Shown piece after piece: positions 7,854 through 15,621 of a stretch of DNA of 46,459 nucleotides. The DNA is from DAORHV01 sp964434575 (GTDB lineage Bacteria > Patescibacteriota > Gracilibacteria > Peribacterales > Peribacteraceae): assembly GCA_964434575.1 (NCBI GenBank), contig CAYSWB010000012.1, positions 1 to 46,459 of the forward strand. The letters are read 5' to 3'. How positions within the stretch are numbered: position 1 is the first letter of the stretch; every line of letters begins with the position of its first letter. The notes under the pieces are model-generated. The model did no database searches. It was given only the letters and a program-made list of their open reading frames with translations, and was not told the DNA's origin. A program made the translations under genes and the position numbers.

Positions 7854-8900
7854 ATGCCCGCCCCCAAGAAAATTTCCTACAAAGACGCCGGCGTCGACAT
7901 CTCGAACGCCGACCAGACCAAGCGCGAGATGAGTGACTCGCTGAAGACCGACAATCCCCTGGTGCTCAACGCGTTCGGCGCGTTCGCGTCGCTGGTGGAC
8001 GGCAAATTCCCGGGCTACGACCACCCGGTGCTGGTGTGCAAGACCGAAGAACCCGGCAGCAAGCAGCTGCTGGCGTTCCAGCACGGCAAGGTGGAGGGCA
8101 TCTGTTTCGACATGATCAACCACCTGATCAACGACGTGATCGTGATGGGAGCCAAGCCGCTGTTCATCCAGGACCTCATCGTCTGCGGCAAGATGGAGCG
8201 CGAGGTCATCAAGGGCCTGGTCGCGGGCATCTCGAAGGCCTGCAAGGCGCAGGGCTGCGCGCTGACCGGCGGAGAGACCTCCGAGCAGCCGGGCGTGCTG
8301 CAGCCTGGCACGTACGTTCTGGGCGCGAGCGCCATCGGCGTGGTGGAGAAGAGCAAGATCATCGACGGTTCGGCCATCCGGCCCGGCGACGTGGTGTTGT
8401 CCGTGGCGAGTTCCGGCCTGCACACCAACGGCTACACGCTGGTGCGCGCGCTGCTGAAACAGAAGCCGGACCTGGAGAAGATGGACGTGGACGGCACGAC
8501 CTTCCTGGACGCCGTCATGGAACCGCACCGCTGCTACTACACCGCGGTGAAGGACCTGTTCGGCGACGCCGGATTGCACGGCATGGCGCACATCACCGGC
8601 GGCGGCGTGCCGGGCAACTTGAACCGCGTGCTGCCCAAGGGCGTGGACGCGAAGATCGACGCCTCGAGCATCCGCATCCTTCCCGTCTTCAAGGCCGTGC
8701 GCACGGAGAGCGGCAACGACGACGCCGACATGATCCGTACCTTCAACCTGGGCGTGGGCCTCACGCTGGTCGTGGACCCCGCGTTCGCCGACAAGGCGAT
8801 GGCGCACCTCAAGAAGCACGACATGGACTGCTACCCCATCGGCACGATCGTGGGCGGCGGCAACCAGGAAGTGCATATGGAGGGCAAACTGGCCTGGTAG
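7854..8900 (+). CDS. purM: Phosphoribosylformylglycinamidine cyclo-ligase (AIR synthetase)
   Basis: A 348-aa PurM. Family landmarks are SYKDAGVDIS at residues 7-16, the FDMINHLINDVIVMGAKPLFIQD region, LTGGETSEQPG, LSVASSGLHTNGYTLVR and HITGGGVPGNLNRVLP. It catalyses ATP-dependent ring closure of FGAM to AIR, step five of purine synthesis. The next step (AIR carboxylation) is encoded by purE/purK about 23 kb away in this window. Met 7854 is chosen on homology (starts just before the SYKDAGV motif) and on the TATCCT box 6 nt upstream. It stands alone and is divergent from the MarR-like gene. Confidence 0.95.
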   Translation: MPAPKKISYKDAGVDISNADQTKREMSDSLKTDNPLVLNAFGAFASLVDGKFPGYDHPVLVCKTEEPGSKQLLAFQHGKVEGICFDMINHLINDVIVMGAKPLFIQDLIVCGKMEREVIKGLVAGISKACKAQGCALTGGETSEQPGVLQPGTYVLGASAIGVVEKSKIIDGSAIRPGDVVLSVASSGLHTNGYTLVRALLKQKPDLEKMDVDGTTFLDAVMEPHRCYYTAVKDLFGDAGLHGMAHITGGGVPGNLNRVLPKGVDAKIDASSIRILPVFKAVRTESGNDDADMIRTFNLGVGLTLVVDPAFADKAMAHLKKHDMDCYPIGTIVGGGNQEVHMEGKLAW

Positions 8901-8916
8901 AAGCGCGAAAGCATCA

Positions 8917-8945
8917 TTGTTAAAACAGTGATTTTGTTGTATAAT
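8917..8945 (+). promoter_or_regulatory. Sigma70-like promoter with consensus TATAAT
   Basis: TTGTTA (8917-8922), a 17-bp spacer and TATAAT (8940-8945), in a very AT-rich island within GC-rich DNA. The leader that follows contains GATAACAAA and CCCCA before ATG 8969. The same leader words recur after the promoter at 18307-18335. Confidence 0.7.
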
Positions 8946-8968
8946 ATAGATAACAAATACCCCACAAC

Positions 8969-9097
8969 ATGGACGATCCGCAGACCCCCATCGCGCAGGA
9001 CGAGGACGTGTCGGTCGAGCCTCCGCCGGAAACCAAGCCCGTTCCGCCGCCGCGCATCGCCGGCAGCCAGGATATTTCCCATGTGATCGGCCAGTAA
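8969..9097 (+). CDS. Small acidic, proline-rich protein (42 aa)
   Basis: A 42-codon ORF starting at the first ATG after a consensus promoter. The product is acidic at first (MDDPQTPIAQDEDV), then Pro-rich (EPPPETKPVPPPR), and ends SHVIGQ. There is no signal peptide or membrane segment. It is the first gene of a tight run with the next two ORFs (4 nt and 2 nt gaps), which supports real translation. Function unknown. Confidence 0.55.
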   Translation: MDDPQTPIAQDEDVSVEPPPETKPVPPPRIAGSQDISHVIGQ

Positions 9098-9101
9098 ACG
9101 C

Positions 9102-9464
9102 ATGTCTCCCAAGAAGCAATTCACCGGCCCCAAGGTCCGCAGGGTGCAGCAGTTGTCCGGCCTGGACGACGCCATCCGCGAGTTCTACGACACGTTCATG
9201 CAATCCGTGGAGCCCGACCTGGTGACCAAGAACATCGCGGGGCTGGACGAGAAGTACAAGAACGAGACGCCCGAACAGCGCAAAGACAGGAGCATGCGCT
9301 ACAACCACGCCTACAACCTGTTCGTCGCCGCGTACACGTACTCGGTGCAGTGCTGGCAGTCGGACATCGAGTTCTACCGAAAGCGCGACGAGGACGAGAA
9401 GTCCGCCGTCGCCGAAGCGGAAGACCACGCCAAAGCGGAAGCCATTGCCGCCACCCTCGACTAA
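9102..9464 (+). CDS. Hypothetical charged helical protein
   Basis: 120 aa, not recognised. The N-terminus is basic (SPKKQFTGPKVRR), the centre helical with aromatics (REFYDTFMQSVEP, YNHAYNLFVAAYTYSVQCW) and the C-terminus a charged helix (KRDEDEKSAVAEAEDHAKAE). It is probably cytoplasmic. It lies 4 nt after the 42-aa gene and 2 nt before the next ORF, so the three form one operon behind the promoter at 8917-8945. No Shine-Dalgarno sequence precedes it. Confidence 0.7.
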   Translation: MSPKKQFTGPKVRRVQQLSGLDDAIREFYDTFMQSVEPDLVTKNIAGLDEKYKNETPEQRKDRSMRYNHAYNLFVAAYTYSVQCWQSDIEFYRKRDEDEKSAVAEAEDHAKAEAIAATLD

Positions 9465-9466
9465 TC

Positions 9467-10516
9467 ATGCCGCCGAACACGCTCGCCACCCACCTCAATA
9501 ACCTGCGCTACCACAGCGGCGTGCGTCATCCGCCGCAGTTTTATCCGCAGGGACTCCCCGGCTTCAACGTCTGGACGCCTTCGCGTCCGGGCTACAACCA
9601 TGCCTGGCATATCAACAACCTGCGCGGCGGCGCGTGGGGCGTGAACAACTACCCGGGTTGGGGCCGCCAGAATCCTTCGCTCCTGCAGGCGGCCATCAGC
9701 AACCCTTACAAATTCAACCTGCTGCCGTTCAACCGCAACCTGCTCTATAACTCGCGCTCGCCGGTGCTCACCGCCTACGACACCATGAACAGCGGCGTGG
9801 TCGACGGCAGGCTGTTCCAGCGCATGCCGCCCCACCTGCCCATGTGGCAGTACTACCAGCGCAAGAGTCCCGGCTTCCGGTACTTAGCCCTCAGCACGCC
9901 GCCGAGTCCCATCGAACAACTGCGTTTCCGCCAGCCCACGCGCCAGACCGGCAACCCCGGCGCGTTCCCGTTCGGACCGCAGGGCGCCATCGATCCCATG
10001 AACCCGAACTCGCCGATGAACATGCTGCCGCGCAGCACCCTGCAGCGCGTGACCGACGGCATCGGCTCCATGCTCGGCCGCCGCTCGCCGGTCGCCATGG
10101 AAGGACCGCCGCCGATGCCGGGTTTCCCGGCCGGACAGCCGCGCGGCTTCCCGACCGAAATCTCGGTGGAGGGCCCCGCACGCCCGGGTCCGTTCAACGG
10201 CGTGCGCGAAACGCGCGAAGCCGGCGAGGCACGCTCCATGCTGGCCGGACTGCGCACCGAGATACAGCGCTACGTCCAAGCCAACTCCCCGCTGCTGCCC
10301 GCGACCGAACGGATGATCGGCATGCTCATCGCCAGCATCGACGACCTGGCCCGCAGCCCGACCCTGAACCGCAGCCACGCCCAGAGCTCCCGCATGTTCT
10401 GGCAGAGCATCGTGGACATGGACATGCGCGCCCGCTCCGAGCGCGGCGCCGCCGCTCCCACGTTCGGCGAAGACGAGCCGGAGGAAACCCCGGCGGAAGA
10501 GGAAACTACTCGCTGA
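9467..10516 (+). CDS. Hypothetical Pro/Asn/Arg-rich protein
   Basis: 349 aa, no signal peptide and no membrane helix. Residues 1-150 are rich in Asn, Pro, Tyr, Trp and Arg (RYHSGVRHPPQFYPQG, WHINNLRGGAWGVNNYPGW), which is low-complexity and probably disordered. Around residues 230-310 is a helical segment (SMLAGLRTEIQRYVQANSP, MIGMLIASIDDLARSP). The end is acidic (EDEPEETPAEEETTR). ATG 9467 is taken because it follows the previous stop by 2 nt. The 3' end overlaps the convergent ftsE stop region by 11 nt. Not recognised; a structural or scaffold role is only a guess. Confidence 0.65.
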   Translation: MPPNTLATHLNNLRYHSGVRHPPQFYPQGLPGFNVWTPSRPGYNHAWHINNLRGGAWGVNNYPGWGRQNPSLLQAAISNPYKFNLLPFNRNLLYNSRSPVLTAYDTMNSGVVDGRLFQRMPPHLPMWQYYQRKSPGFRYLALSTPPSPIEQLRFRQPTRQTGNPGAFPFGPQGAIDPMNPNSPMNMLPRSTLQRVTDGIGSMLGRRSPVAMEGPPPMPGFPAGQPRGFPTEISVEGPARPGPFNGVRETREAGEARSMLAGLRTEIQRYVQANSPLLPATERMIGMLIASIDDLARSPTLNRSHAQSSRMFWQSIVDMDMRARSERGAAAPTFGEDEPEETPAEEETTR

Positions 10517-11396
10517 TCGCAATCGGCTTCACGTGTCCGGATGACGACGGCTGGCCGGCATCGGCCGCTTTCTTTTTCGGCGCGCGCTTGGGCGCAGTCT
10601 CGGCCGGGATCTCGGGCTCCGTGATCGCCACCGGTGCGGCGGCCTCTTCGACGTGCGGCGTCTCGGGGGCGGCATCGAAGATCTGGTGCTTCTTCTTGTG
10701 TTCGCCGACCGCTGCGGGCGTGAACGATGCGTAGCCTCCCACCGCGTCACGGACCAGCTTGCCGTTCTCCAGACGGAGCACGCGCGTCTGCAGCGCGTCC
10801 ACGATCGCCTGGTCGTGCGTGGCCAAGATGACCGTCACGCCCTCGGCGTGCACGGCCTTCAGTAGTTCCAGCATCTCCATGGATTGCTCGGGGTCGATGT
10901 TGCCGGTCGGCTCGTCGGCGATGAGGATGACCGGCTGATGCACGATGGCGCGGGCCAGCGCGGTGCGGGCCTGCTCGCCGCCGGACAGTTCGCGCGGGAA
11001 CGACGCCGAACAATCGTCCAATCCGAGCGCCTGCAGCACTTCCGGCACGCGGGCGTCGATGAGCTCGTCGGGATCGCCGCAAACCTCCATGGCGAACGCC
11101 ACGTTCTCCTCCACGGTCAGATGCTGCAGCAGGCGGTAGTCCTGGAACATGACGCCGGTGCGGCGCCGGTACAGCTGGAGCACGGCCGGCGGCAACTTGG
11201 CCAAATCCACGCCGTCCACCTGCACCGTCCCCGAGGTCGGGGCCACGGCGCGCACGAGCATCTGGACCACGGTCGACTTGCCGGCGCCGCTGGGACCGGT
11301 GATGCACACGAACTCACCGGGATCGATGGAAAAGCTCACCTTGTCCAACACGGTGCGCCCCTCGAACGACTTGGTGACGTTCTCGAACGAAATCAT
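10506..11396 (-). CDS. ftsE: Cell division ATP-binding protein FtsE with C-terminal extension
   Basis: A 296-aa ABC ATPase. It has Walker A GPSGAGKST (34-42), the Q-loop in VMFQDYRLL, signature LSGGEQ, Walker B VILIADEPTGNIDPE and the H-loop ATHD. The MISFENVTKSF opening and the DYRLL and TGNIDPEQSMEMLELL segments fit FtsE best. With FtsX it normally controls peptidoglycan hydrolases at the septum. Two things are odd: no ftsX is adjacent, and about 70 residues after the ATPase core form a basic, Ala/Pro-rich tail (APKKKAADAGQPSSSG). TATCCT lies 7 nt before the start. It could be another MacB/LolD-type ATPase, but FtsE is the better match. Confidence 0.83.
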   Translation of the reverse strand: MISFENVTKSFEGRTVLDKVSFSIDPGEFVCITGPSGAGKSTVVQMLVRAVAPTSGTVQVDGVDLAKLPPAVLQLYRRRTGVMFQDYRLLQHLTVEENVAFAMEVCGDPDELIDARVPEVLQALGLDDCSASFPRELSGGEQARTALARAIVHQPVILIADEPTGNIDPEQSMEMLELLKAVHAEGVTVILATHDQAIVDALQTRVLRLENGKLVRDAVGGYASFTPAAVGEHKKKHQIFDAAPETPHVEEAAAPVAITEPEIPAETAPKRAPKKKAADAGQPSSSGHVKPIAISE

Positions 11397-11403
11397 GGAC
11401 CTC

Positions 11404-11409
11404 AGGATA
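11404..11409 (-). promoter_or_regulatory. -10 box (TATCCT) of ftsE
   Basis: TATCCT on the minus strand ends 7 nt before ATG 11396. Leaderless arrangement identical to polX. Confidence 0.5.
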
Positions 11410-11468
11410 GCCCATCTAGACGCGCGAAAAAGTTGACTGCCCGCTTTTTTTGATCGCCGGTCGCGGGT

Positions 11469-12059
11469 TTACCCGCCGCACAGGACATACACCTCCCGGC
11501 TGCGGTCGCGGCTGGCCTGAACGGTGAGCATCTTGAAGCGCGGGTACGTGGCCTTGCACAGCCGCGTGAATTCGTCGAAATCGGCGCCGCGGAACACCTT
11601 CATCACCACCGTGCCGTGGCGTTTGAGCCAGCGCTTGGACACCTCGAGCACCTGCTGGCTCAGCTCGACGCTGCGCCACTGGTCCACGTCCTTGATGCCG
11701 GTGGTGTTGGGAGCCAAGTCCGAAATGACGACGTCGGCGTATTTCCAGCCCTCGCCCGACACGATGCCGCCGACCGCCTTGAAGTCGAAGATGTCGCACA
11801 CGAACGTCTTCACGTTGGGAGCCACGGTCTTGATGGGCGTGAGGTCCAGCCCGATCACCTGCCCGGTCGGACCCACGACCTCGGAGGCGTACTGCAGCCA
11901 GCTGCCCGGCGCGGCGCCGATGTCCAGCACCTTCATGCCCGGCTGGATAAGGTGAAATTTCTGGTCCAACTCCATGAGCTTGTACACCGAACGGGCGCGG
12001 TAGCCCTCTTCGGCTGCGCGCTTGGACCACTTGTCGTTGGGCTGGTACGGCTTGGGCAT
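11469..12059 (-). CDS. rlmE: 23S rRNA (uridine-2'-O)-methyltransferase, RlmE/FtsJ family
   Basis: 196 aa, the usual length. SAM motif VLDIGAAPGSWLQ (44-56) and the complete K-D-K-E catalytic tetrad: Lys27 (RSVYKL), Asp114 (SDLAPNTTG), Lys154 (VVMKVFRG) and Glu189 (SREVYV). Known role: 2'-O-methylation of U2552 in the 23S A-loop during late 50S assembly. ATG 12059 is chosen for homology (PKPYQPNDKWSKRAAEEGYRARS is the family N-terminus) and for the TACAAT box 9 nt upstream. The reading frame continues upstream to 12164 without homology. Confidence 0.92.
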   Translation of the reverse strand: MPKPYQPNDKWSKRAAEEGYRARSVYKLMELDQKFHLIQPGMKVLDIGAAPGSWLQYASEVVGPTGQVIGLDLTPIKTVAPNVKTFVCDIFDFKAVGGIVSGEGWKYADVVISDLAPNTTGIKDVDQWRSVELSQQVLEVSKRWLKRHGTVVMKVFRGADFDEFTRLCKATYPRFKMLTVQASRDRSREVYVLCGG

Positions 12060-12068
12060 GACTCGGGC

Positions 12069-12074
12069 ATTGTA
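12069..12074 (-). promoter_or_regulatory. -10 box (TACAAT) of rlmE
   Basis: TACAAT ends 9 nt before ATG 12059. Confidence 0.5.
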
Positions 12075-12164
12075 GTCGCTTTTCCCTGACGTGCCCAAGG
12101 ACTCCGGACTCCCGGTTGTCTGGAAAGCAAACCCGACCACACCACACCCTGTTACAGCCGACAA

Positions 12165-12192
12165 GTGACAAACATCCCGCCCGGCTTATACT
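12165..12192 (+). promoter_or_regulatory. Possible promoter of the 31-aa membrane peptide gene
   Basis: GTGACA (12165-12170) and TATACT (12187-12192), spaced 16 bp. It is followed by a 52-nt leader to ATG 12245, longer than the leaderless genes around it. Confidence 0.4.
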
Positions 12193-12244
12193 TCCGTGCC
12201 GGCGTTTCGAGAGCATCCGGTTTTACCTGTTCCTCCGTGAGCGT

Positions 12245-12340
12245 ATGCGTTCGTCCCGCACCCTGAAAATCTCCCCGATCCTGGTGGTGGCAATCTCCTG
12301 CCTGGTGGTGATCATTTCGACCCTGACCCGCTCGTTCTAA
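12245..12340 (+). CDS. 31-aa single-pass membrane peptide
   Basis: A short ORF (MRSSRTLKIS, then a hydrophobic helix of about 18 residues, then STLTRSF). It has a basic N-terminus and one transmembrane segment, as in small membrane-regulatory or toxin-like peptides. A promoter-like sequence lies upstream. Its TAA overlaps the TAG of the convergent rsmG. No family recognised; it could be a non-coding stretch, but the clear TM design and promoter favour a gene. Confidence 0.4.
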   Translation: MRSSRTLKISPILVVAISCLVVIISTLTRSF

Positions 12341-13032
12341 GACCCGAGCGGCTTGTGCTTCGGCACGCCGACCTCGCGGGGATATTCATCCGGCGTCGGG
12401 CCGGTTTTTTCGAACACCAGGAGCGTGCGCTCTCCCCAGTCGCCGGGCAGGGTGTAGGTGTGGTTTTCGATCAGTTTGGCGCGTAGGGCCTTGGTCGCAG
12501 TGACGGACGCGCGCATCTCCTCGGCGATGTGTTTGCTCTTCCACAGCACGCAGCGTCCGTGGACCTTCAGCAGCGGGATCATGTACTCCAGCAGCACCGA
12601 AATCGGCGCCACGGCGCGGGCGGTGACCACGTCGAACGCGCCGCGGAAATCCGGCTGGTGCGCGATGGTCTCGATGCGGCCGCAGACCAGTTCCACGTTC
12701 TGCAGCTTCATCTGCGCGGCGATGCGCTTCACGGCCTCCACTTTCTTCTTCACCGCGTCCACGCCCACGCACTTGGCCTCCGGCAAGACGATGGACAGCG
12801 GCAACAGCGGGAATCCGCCGCCGGTGCCCAAGTCCAACAGTTTCACCGGCTGCTCGGCCCAGTTGCGGCCCAAGACCGTCGGCGCGATGTGCAGGAACGA
12901 CACGGAATCCAGCACGTTGCCCACCCAGCAATGCTCCTCGGAACGGAACGCGGACAGGTTGAGCTTCTTGTTTTCCGCCAAGAAAACGGCGGTCAGTTCT
13001 TTCAGCCGCTGTTCTTTGAGGGGGGTGATCAT
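12337..13032 (-). CDS. rsmG: 16S rRNA (guanine527-N7)-methyltransferase
   Basis: 231 aa. SAM-binding motif LLDLGTGGGFPLLPLSIVLPE followed by VGVDAVKKKVEAVKRIAAQMKLQNVELVCGR-type residues and the catalytic-region signature FDVVTARAVAPISVLLEY. These are diagnostic of RsmG/GidB, which methylates N7 of G527 in 16S rRNA. ATG 13032 gives the usual N-terminus (LKEQRLKELTAVFLAENKKLNLSAF). A TACAAT box lies 11 nt upstream and overlaps the divergent pyrE promoter. Loss-of-function in this family gives low-level streptomycin resistance elsewhere. Confidence 0.93.
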   Translation of the reverse strand: MITPLKEQRLKELTAVFLAENKKLNLSAFRSEEHCWVGNVLDSVSFLHIAPTVLGRNWAEQPVKLLDLGTGGGFPLLPLSIVLPEAKCVGVDAVKKKVEAVKRIAAQMKLQNVELVCGRIETIAHQPDFRGAFDVVTARAVAPISVLLEYMIPLLKVHGRCVLWKSKHIAEEMRASVTATKALRAKLIENHTYTLPGDWGERTLLVFEKTGPTPDEYPREVGVPKHKPLGS

Positions 13033-13043
13033 GGGGCCGCGAC

Positions 13044-13049
13044 ATTGTA
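13044..13049 (-). promoter_or_regulatory. -10 box (TACAAT) of rsmG
   Basis: TACAAT ends 11 nt before ATG 13032. The same bases on the other strand are part of the possible pyrE -35. Confidence 0.5.
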
Positions 13050-13074
13050 CACAAGGACGGCGAAATGGTAGCTT
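13045..13074 (+). promoter_or_regulatory. Possible pyrE promoter
   Basis: TTGTAC (13045-13050), an 18-bp spacer and TAGCTT (13069-13074), ending 6 nt before ATG 13081. It overlaps the divergent rsmG promoter, so the two may compete. Confidence 0.4.
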
Positions 13075-13080
13075 CGGGCC

Positions 13081-13722
13081 ATGCCACACGGAGAACGCAT
13101 CGCCGAATACCTGCTTGCCATCGATGCCGTCCGGCTGTCGGTGAATCCCCCGTTCACCTGGACGTCGGGCATCAAGGCCCCCATCTACTGCGACAACCGG
13201 ATGATCTACAGCCACCCGGAGGCGCGCGATTTGGTCGTGAGCGCCCTGGTGCACCGCGTGAAAGCCCTGCACATCCCCGCCGACGTCATCGCCGGCACCG
13301 CCACCGCCGCCATCGGCTGGGGCGCCCTGGTGGCCGACCGCATGAAGCTGCCGTTCGTCTACGTCCGCGGCAAGCCCAAGGAACACGGCGGCAAGAAGCA
13401 GATCGAAGGCGACCTGAAGCCCGAGCAGCACGTGGTGGTCATCGAGGACCTCATCTCCACCGCCGGCAGCTCGGCCGTGACCGTGAAAGCGCTGCGCGAC
13501 GAGGGCAAGGCGTACGTGACCGACGTGGTGTCCATCTTCAGCTACGAGTTTTCGTCGGCGTTCGAGAAAGCGCGCGAGCTGAAGGTCCGCCTGCACCCGC
13601 TCACCACCATCACCGCGCTCACCAACGTGGCGCTCAGCCAGCTGAAGGTGTCGGCCGAGGATGCCAAAATGATCGACGAGTTCATCAAAGACCCCCAGGC
13701 CTGGGGGAATCGCGCCGCGTAA
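13081..13722 (+). CDS. pyrE: Orotate phosphoribosyltransferase
   Basis: 213 aa. PRPP-binding motif VVVIEDLISTAGSS at about 118-131, FTWTSGIKAPIYCDNR (substrate site) near the N-terminus, and the flexible catalytic loop KPKEHGGKKQIEG (98-110) with the catalytic Lys and His. It converts orotate and PRPP to OMP in pyrimidine synthesis. It is monocistronic here: other pyr genes are not in the window. Start supported by family alignment and by the TAGCTT box 6 nt upstream. Confidence 0.95.
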   Translation: MPHGERIAEYLLAIDAVRLSVNPPFTWTSGIKAPIYCDNRMIYSHPEARDLVVSALVHRVKALHIPADVIAGTATAAIGWGALVADRMKLPFVYVRGKPKEHGGKKQIEGDLKPEQHVVVIEDLISTAGSSAVTVKALRDEGKAYVTDVVSIFSYEFSSAFEKARELKVRLHPLTTITALTNVALSQLKVSAEDAKMIDEFIKDPQAWGNRAA

Positions 13723-13747
13723 TCCGCATACGAAAGGTTCCCCCTCC

Positions 13748-13761
13748 CCTCCGAGCGGAGG
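13748..13761. other. GC-rich hairpin after pyrE
   Basis: CCTCCG AG CGGAGG can pair with itself 26 nt after the pyrE stop, within a pyrimidine/purine-rich stretch. There is no T-tract, so it is at best a weak or Rho-assisted terminator. The rest of 13723-13861 shows nothing recognisable. Confidence 0.3.
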
Positions 13762-13861
13762 AGAGAGGGAGACCCTTTGGCGATGTGGCAATCTGAAGTG
13801 ATGCCGGCCCTGCGACAGACGCGTCAACTAGCCGACATACGAAGCCGGTGTCGTTAACGAA

Positions 13862-15256
13862 TCAGCCGATGGCCGAGGCCCCGAAGAGCTGCAGGGGGTT
13901 CGTCAGGTCCGCGAACAACGAGAAGCGGTTGGAAGGCGCGTCGATGATGGTGTTGATGCCATCGATGACGAGCTGTCCGCCGTTGTTGAACGTGACACTG
14001 CCGAGCGCCGGGCCGTACGCGTTGCCGTTGGCGTCGGTGCGGTAGAGCTTGACGTTCGAGGCGGAGAAGAAGCTTCCCGTCCCGACCGTCAGGTCCAGTC
14101 GCGTGAACGACGCGTTCGGTCCGGTGCCGATGTTGAAGTCAGCGACCCGCACTCCGACACCCGGCTGGGCGGCGTAGAACAGGCTGTTGACCGACAAGGG
14201 ACCGTGCGTGACCGGCGGGATGGGGGCGTTCGGCTGGTAGGCCGCGAAGCTCCACCGCCCGGCGTACGGGAACGTGCTGAAGTAGAAGCCCACGTCCACG
14301 TTCCGCACGCCCACCATGGTGGGGTTGGCGTCCACCGTCACACGGATGTGGGCCCCGGCTCCGCCGGTGGCCACGGTCCGGCCGACTTGGTAGATCGTGA
14401 AGATGAGCTGCCCGTGCGCGTTGGGCCGCACGGTCATCAGCCGATCCCACTGACCCGGAGCGATCTCCTTCCACACCGAGGCGGTGTTGATGAAGTCGAG
14501 CCGGCTGCTATCGTTCGTCATGAAGCGAATGCAGCGGAAGAAGGCGCGGGAATCGGACGACTGAACGTAGCCCGACCACACGGTCTTCTGGCGGTCGGTG
14601 GCGCTGACGGTCGTGTCGTCCAACGTTTCGATGTTGTACAGCGTCCGCTGCACGCCACCGAGGTTGGGGACGCGGTTCTCTTCCTGCGTGTTGCCGACGC
14701 CGGGGTGCGCTTGGTAGTTGAACGCGCCGAGATTCCGCCCGGCGAAGGCCACACCGAGTGCGCCCGACGGAGCGATTTCGGCATGGACGTTGTAGGGCGT
14801 GGCCGAAGCCTTGCCCGTGACGTCCACTTCGAAGGCCACCGTGTTCGCCACGTTGATGTAGCCGAACTGGTTGAAGACGATGAGTCCACCGAGGGTCGGG
14901 TGACTCACGGGGGACGTGTCCACCAGCACGCGGCCGTTCGGGGTGAGCCGATAGAGTGCTGCGGTGCCGACGAAGTCGAAGGCACCTTGCCGCACGTCAT
15001 CGATCACCACCGAGCTGATGGCGGCGTTGCTGCGGTTTCCGTCGACGTTGATCCGTCCGACGGTGACGGTGTTGCCCGGGGTGAGGTGCGTGTCGGTCAG
15101 GGGCAACAGTTCGACGTGCGTGGTGACCGCTGGGGTGACGCGGTCTTCGAGCAATTCGGGACCGGTGAGCGGGCGGCTCGTACGGCGGGGACGGGGTGCG
15201 GGGCTGCGGGCCTGCGTGACGAGGCACGACAAGGCTGCGAGCATGGAACGGAACAT
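13862..15256 (-). CDS. Exported protein with planctomycete-type LEDR N-terminus (first copy)
   Basis: 464 aa. The N-terminus has a hydrophobic segment, a basic RPRRTSRP stretch and then ELLEDRVTPAV. The LEDR-[TV]-P-A signature is known from the N-termini of many large exported Planctomycetes proteins (Gemmata type). The body is Asn/Thr/Gly/Val-rich beta sequence with no catalytic motif. The last 110 residues (from LSVNSLFY) align by eye with the end of the protein at 34117-36381: GTGP, FxRL, TxGTG, KL, IDGI, PSxxF, LxAD. A Shine-Dalgarno AGAGGAG sits 8 nt before ATG 15256, unlike neighbouring genes. Probably a surface or extracellular structural protein gained by transfer; a host paralogue family is the alternative. 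Confidence 0.75.
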   Translation of the reverse strand: MFRSMLAALSCLVTQARSPAPRPRRTSRPLTGPELLEDRVTPAVTTHVELLPLTDTHLTPGNTVTVGRINVDGNRSNAAISSVVIDDVRQGAFDFVGTAALYRLTPNGRVLVDTSPVSHPTLGGLIVFNQFGYINVANTVAFEVDVTGKASATPYNVHAEIAPSGALGVAFAGRNLGAFNYQAHPGVGNTQEENRVPNLGGVQRTLYNIETLDDTTVSATDRQKTVWSGYVQSSDSRAFFRCIRFMTNDSSRLDFINTASVWKEIAPGQWDRLMTVRPNAHGQLIFTIYQVGRTVATGGAGAHIRVTVDANPTMVGVRNVDVGFYFSTFPYAGRWSFAAYQPNAPIPPVTHGPLSVNSLFYAAQPGVGVRVADFNIGTGPNASFTRLDLTVGTGSFFSASNVKLYRTDANGNAYGPALGSVTFNNGGQLVIDGINTIIDAPSNRFSLFADLTNPLQLFGASAIG

Positions 15257-15381
15257 AGCGGAGACTCCTCTGCGAAAACTCCTGTTGGGACCCGGTTTTC
15301 AGACTGCCGGTGTACCAAAGGATCGGTCGATCCTCGGCAATCCCTCCCCACGACGGGGAGCGGACATATGACGAGCGCGCG
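15257..15381 (-). promoter_or_regulatory. Hairpin-containing leader with Shine-Dalgarno site
   Basis: On the minus strand this leader holds CTCCCC/GGGGAG (15344-15360) and AGGATCG/CGATCCT (15319-15334), then AGAGGAG 8 nt before the ATG. Length and structure contrast with the leaderless genes nearby. Confidence 0.45.
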
Positions 15382-15410
15382 AATATACCTGTATTGTAAA
15401 GTTTAGTCAA
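15382..15410 (-). promoter_or_regulatory. Promoter of the first LEDR gene
   Basis: Minus strand: TTGACT (15405-15410), an exact 17-bp spacer and TATATT (15382-15387). It gives a leader of about 120 nt. It overlaps the repeat element at 15390-15418. Confidence 0.6.
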
Positions 15411-15418
15411 CATGCAGA
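15390..15418. repeat. 29-bp element shared with 33779-33808, copy A
   Basis: Plus strand begins TGTATTG, then AA, TTTAGT, AACAT and AGA in the same order and spacing as the copy at 33779. About 24 positions match with one gap. Both copies lie upstream of a LEDR gene, but in opposite orientation relative to it. Confidence 0.55.
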
Positions 15419-15621
15419 TTTTCCTCTTACTCTCGTGCAAAACCCCGTGTTTATCGACGCTAAACGGCTTACTGCGACAAGTGCCATACCCGCGTGCCGG
15501 CAACGGCACGGCATCAACTCTATTTTCACCTGTCTAGCGAATTTCACGGCGGCGTTGTTGCCGATGCGAACGCGAAGCCGTAGCGTACGCTCCAATACCC
15601 TTTTCCTTCCCCATATCCACT
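15419..15621. other. Intergenic region before the DUF4331 gene
   Basis: No gene is supported here. It contains a GTGCCG/CGGCAC hairpin (15494-15509) and pyrimidine-rich sequence just before ATG 15622. No Shine-Dalgarno and no clear -10 box at the short distance used by other genes, so the promoter is unresolved. Confidence 0.4.

Noticed and set aside
13862..15256. LEDR genes as proof that the whole window is planctomycetal
   Set aside because: Surrounding genes share a leaderless, SD-poor style and gene content unlike Gemmata-type genomes, so transfer or chimerism of two genes is more likely.
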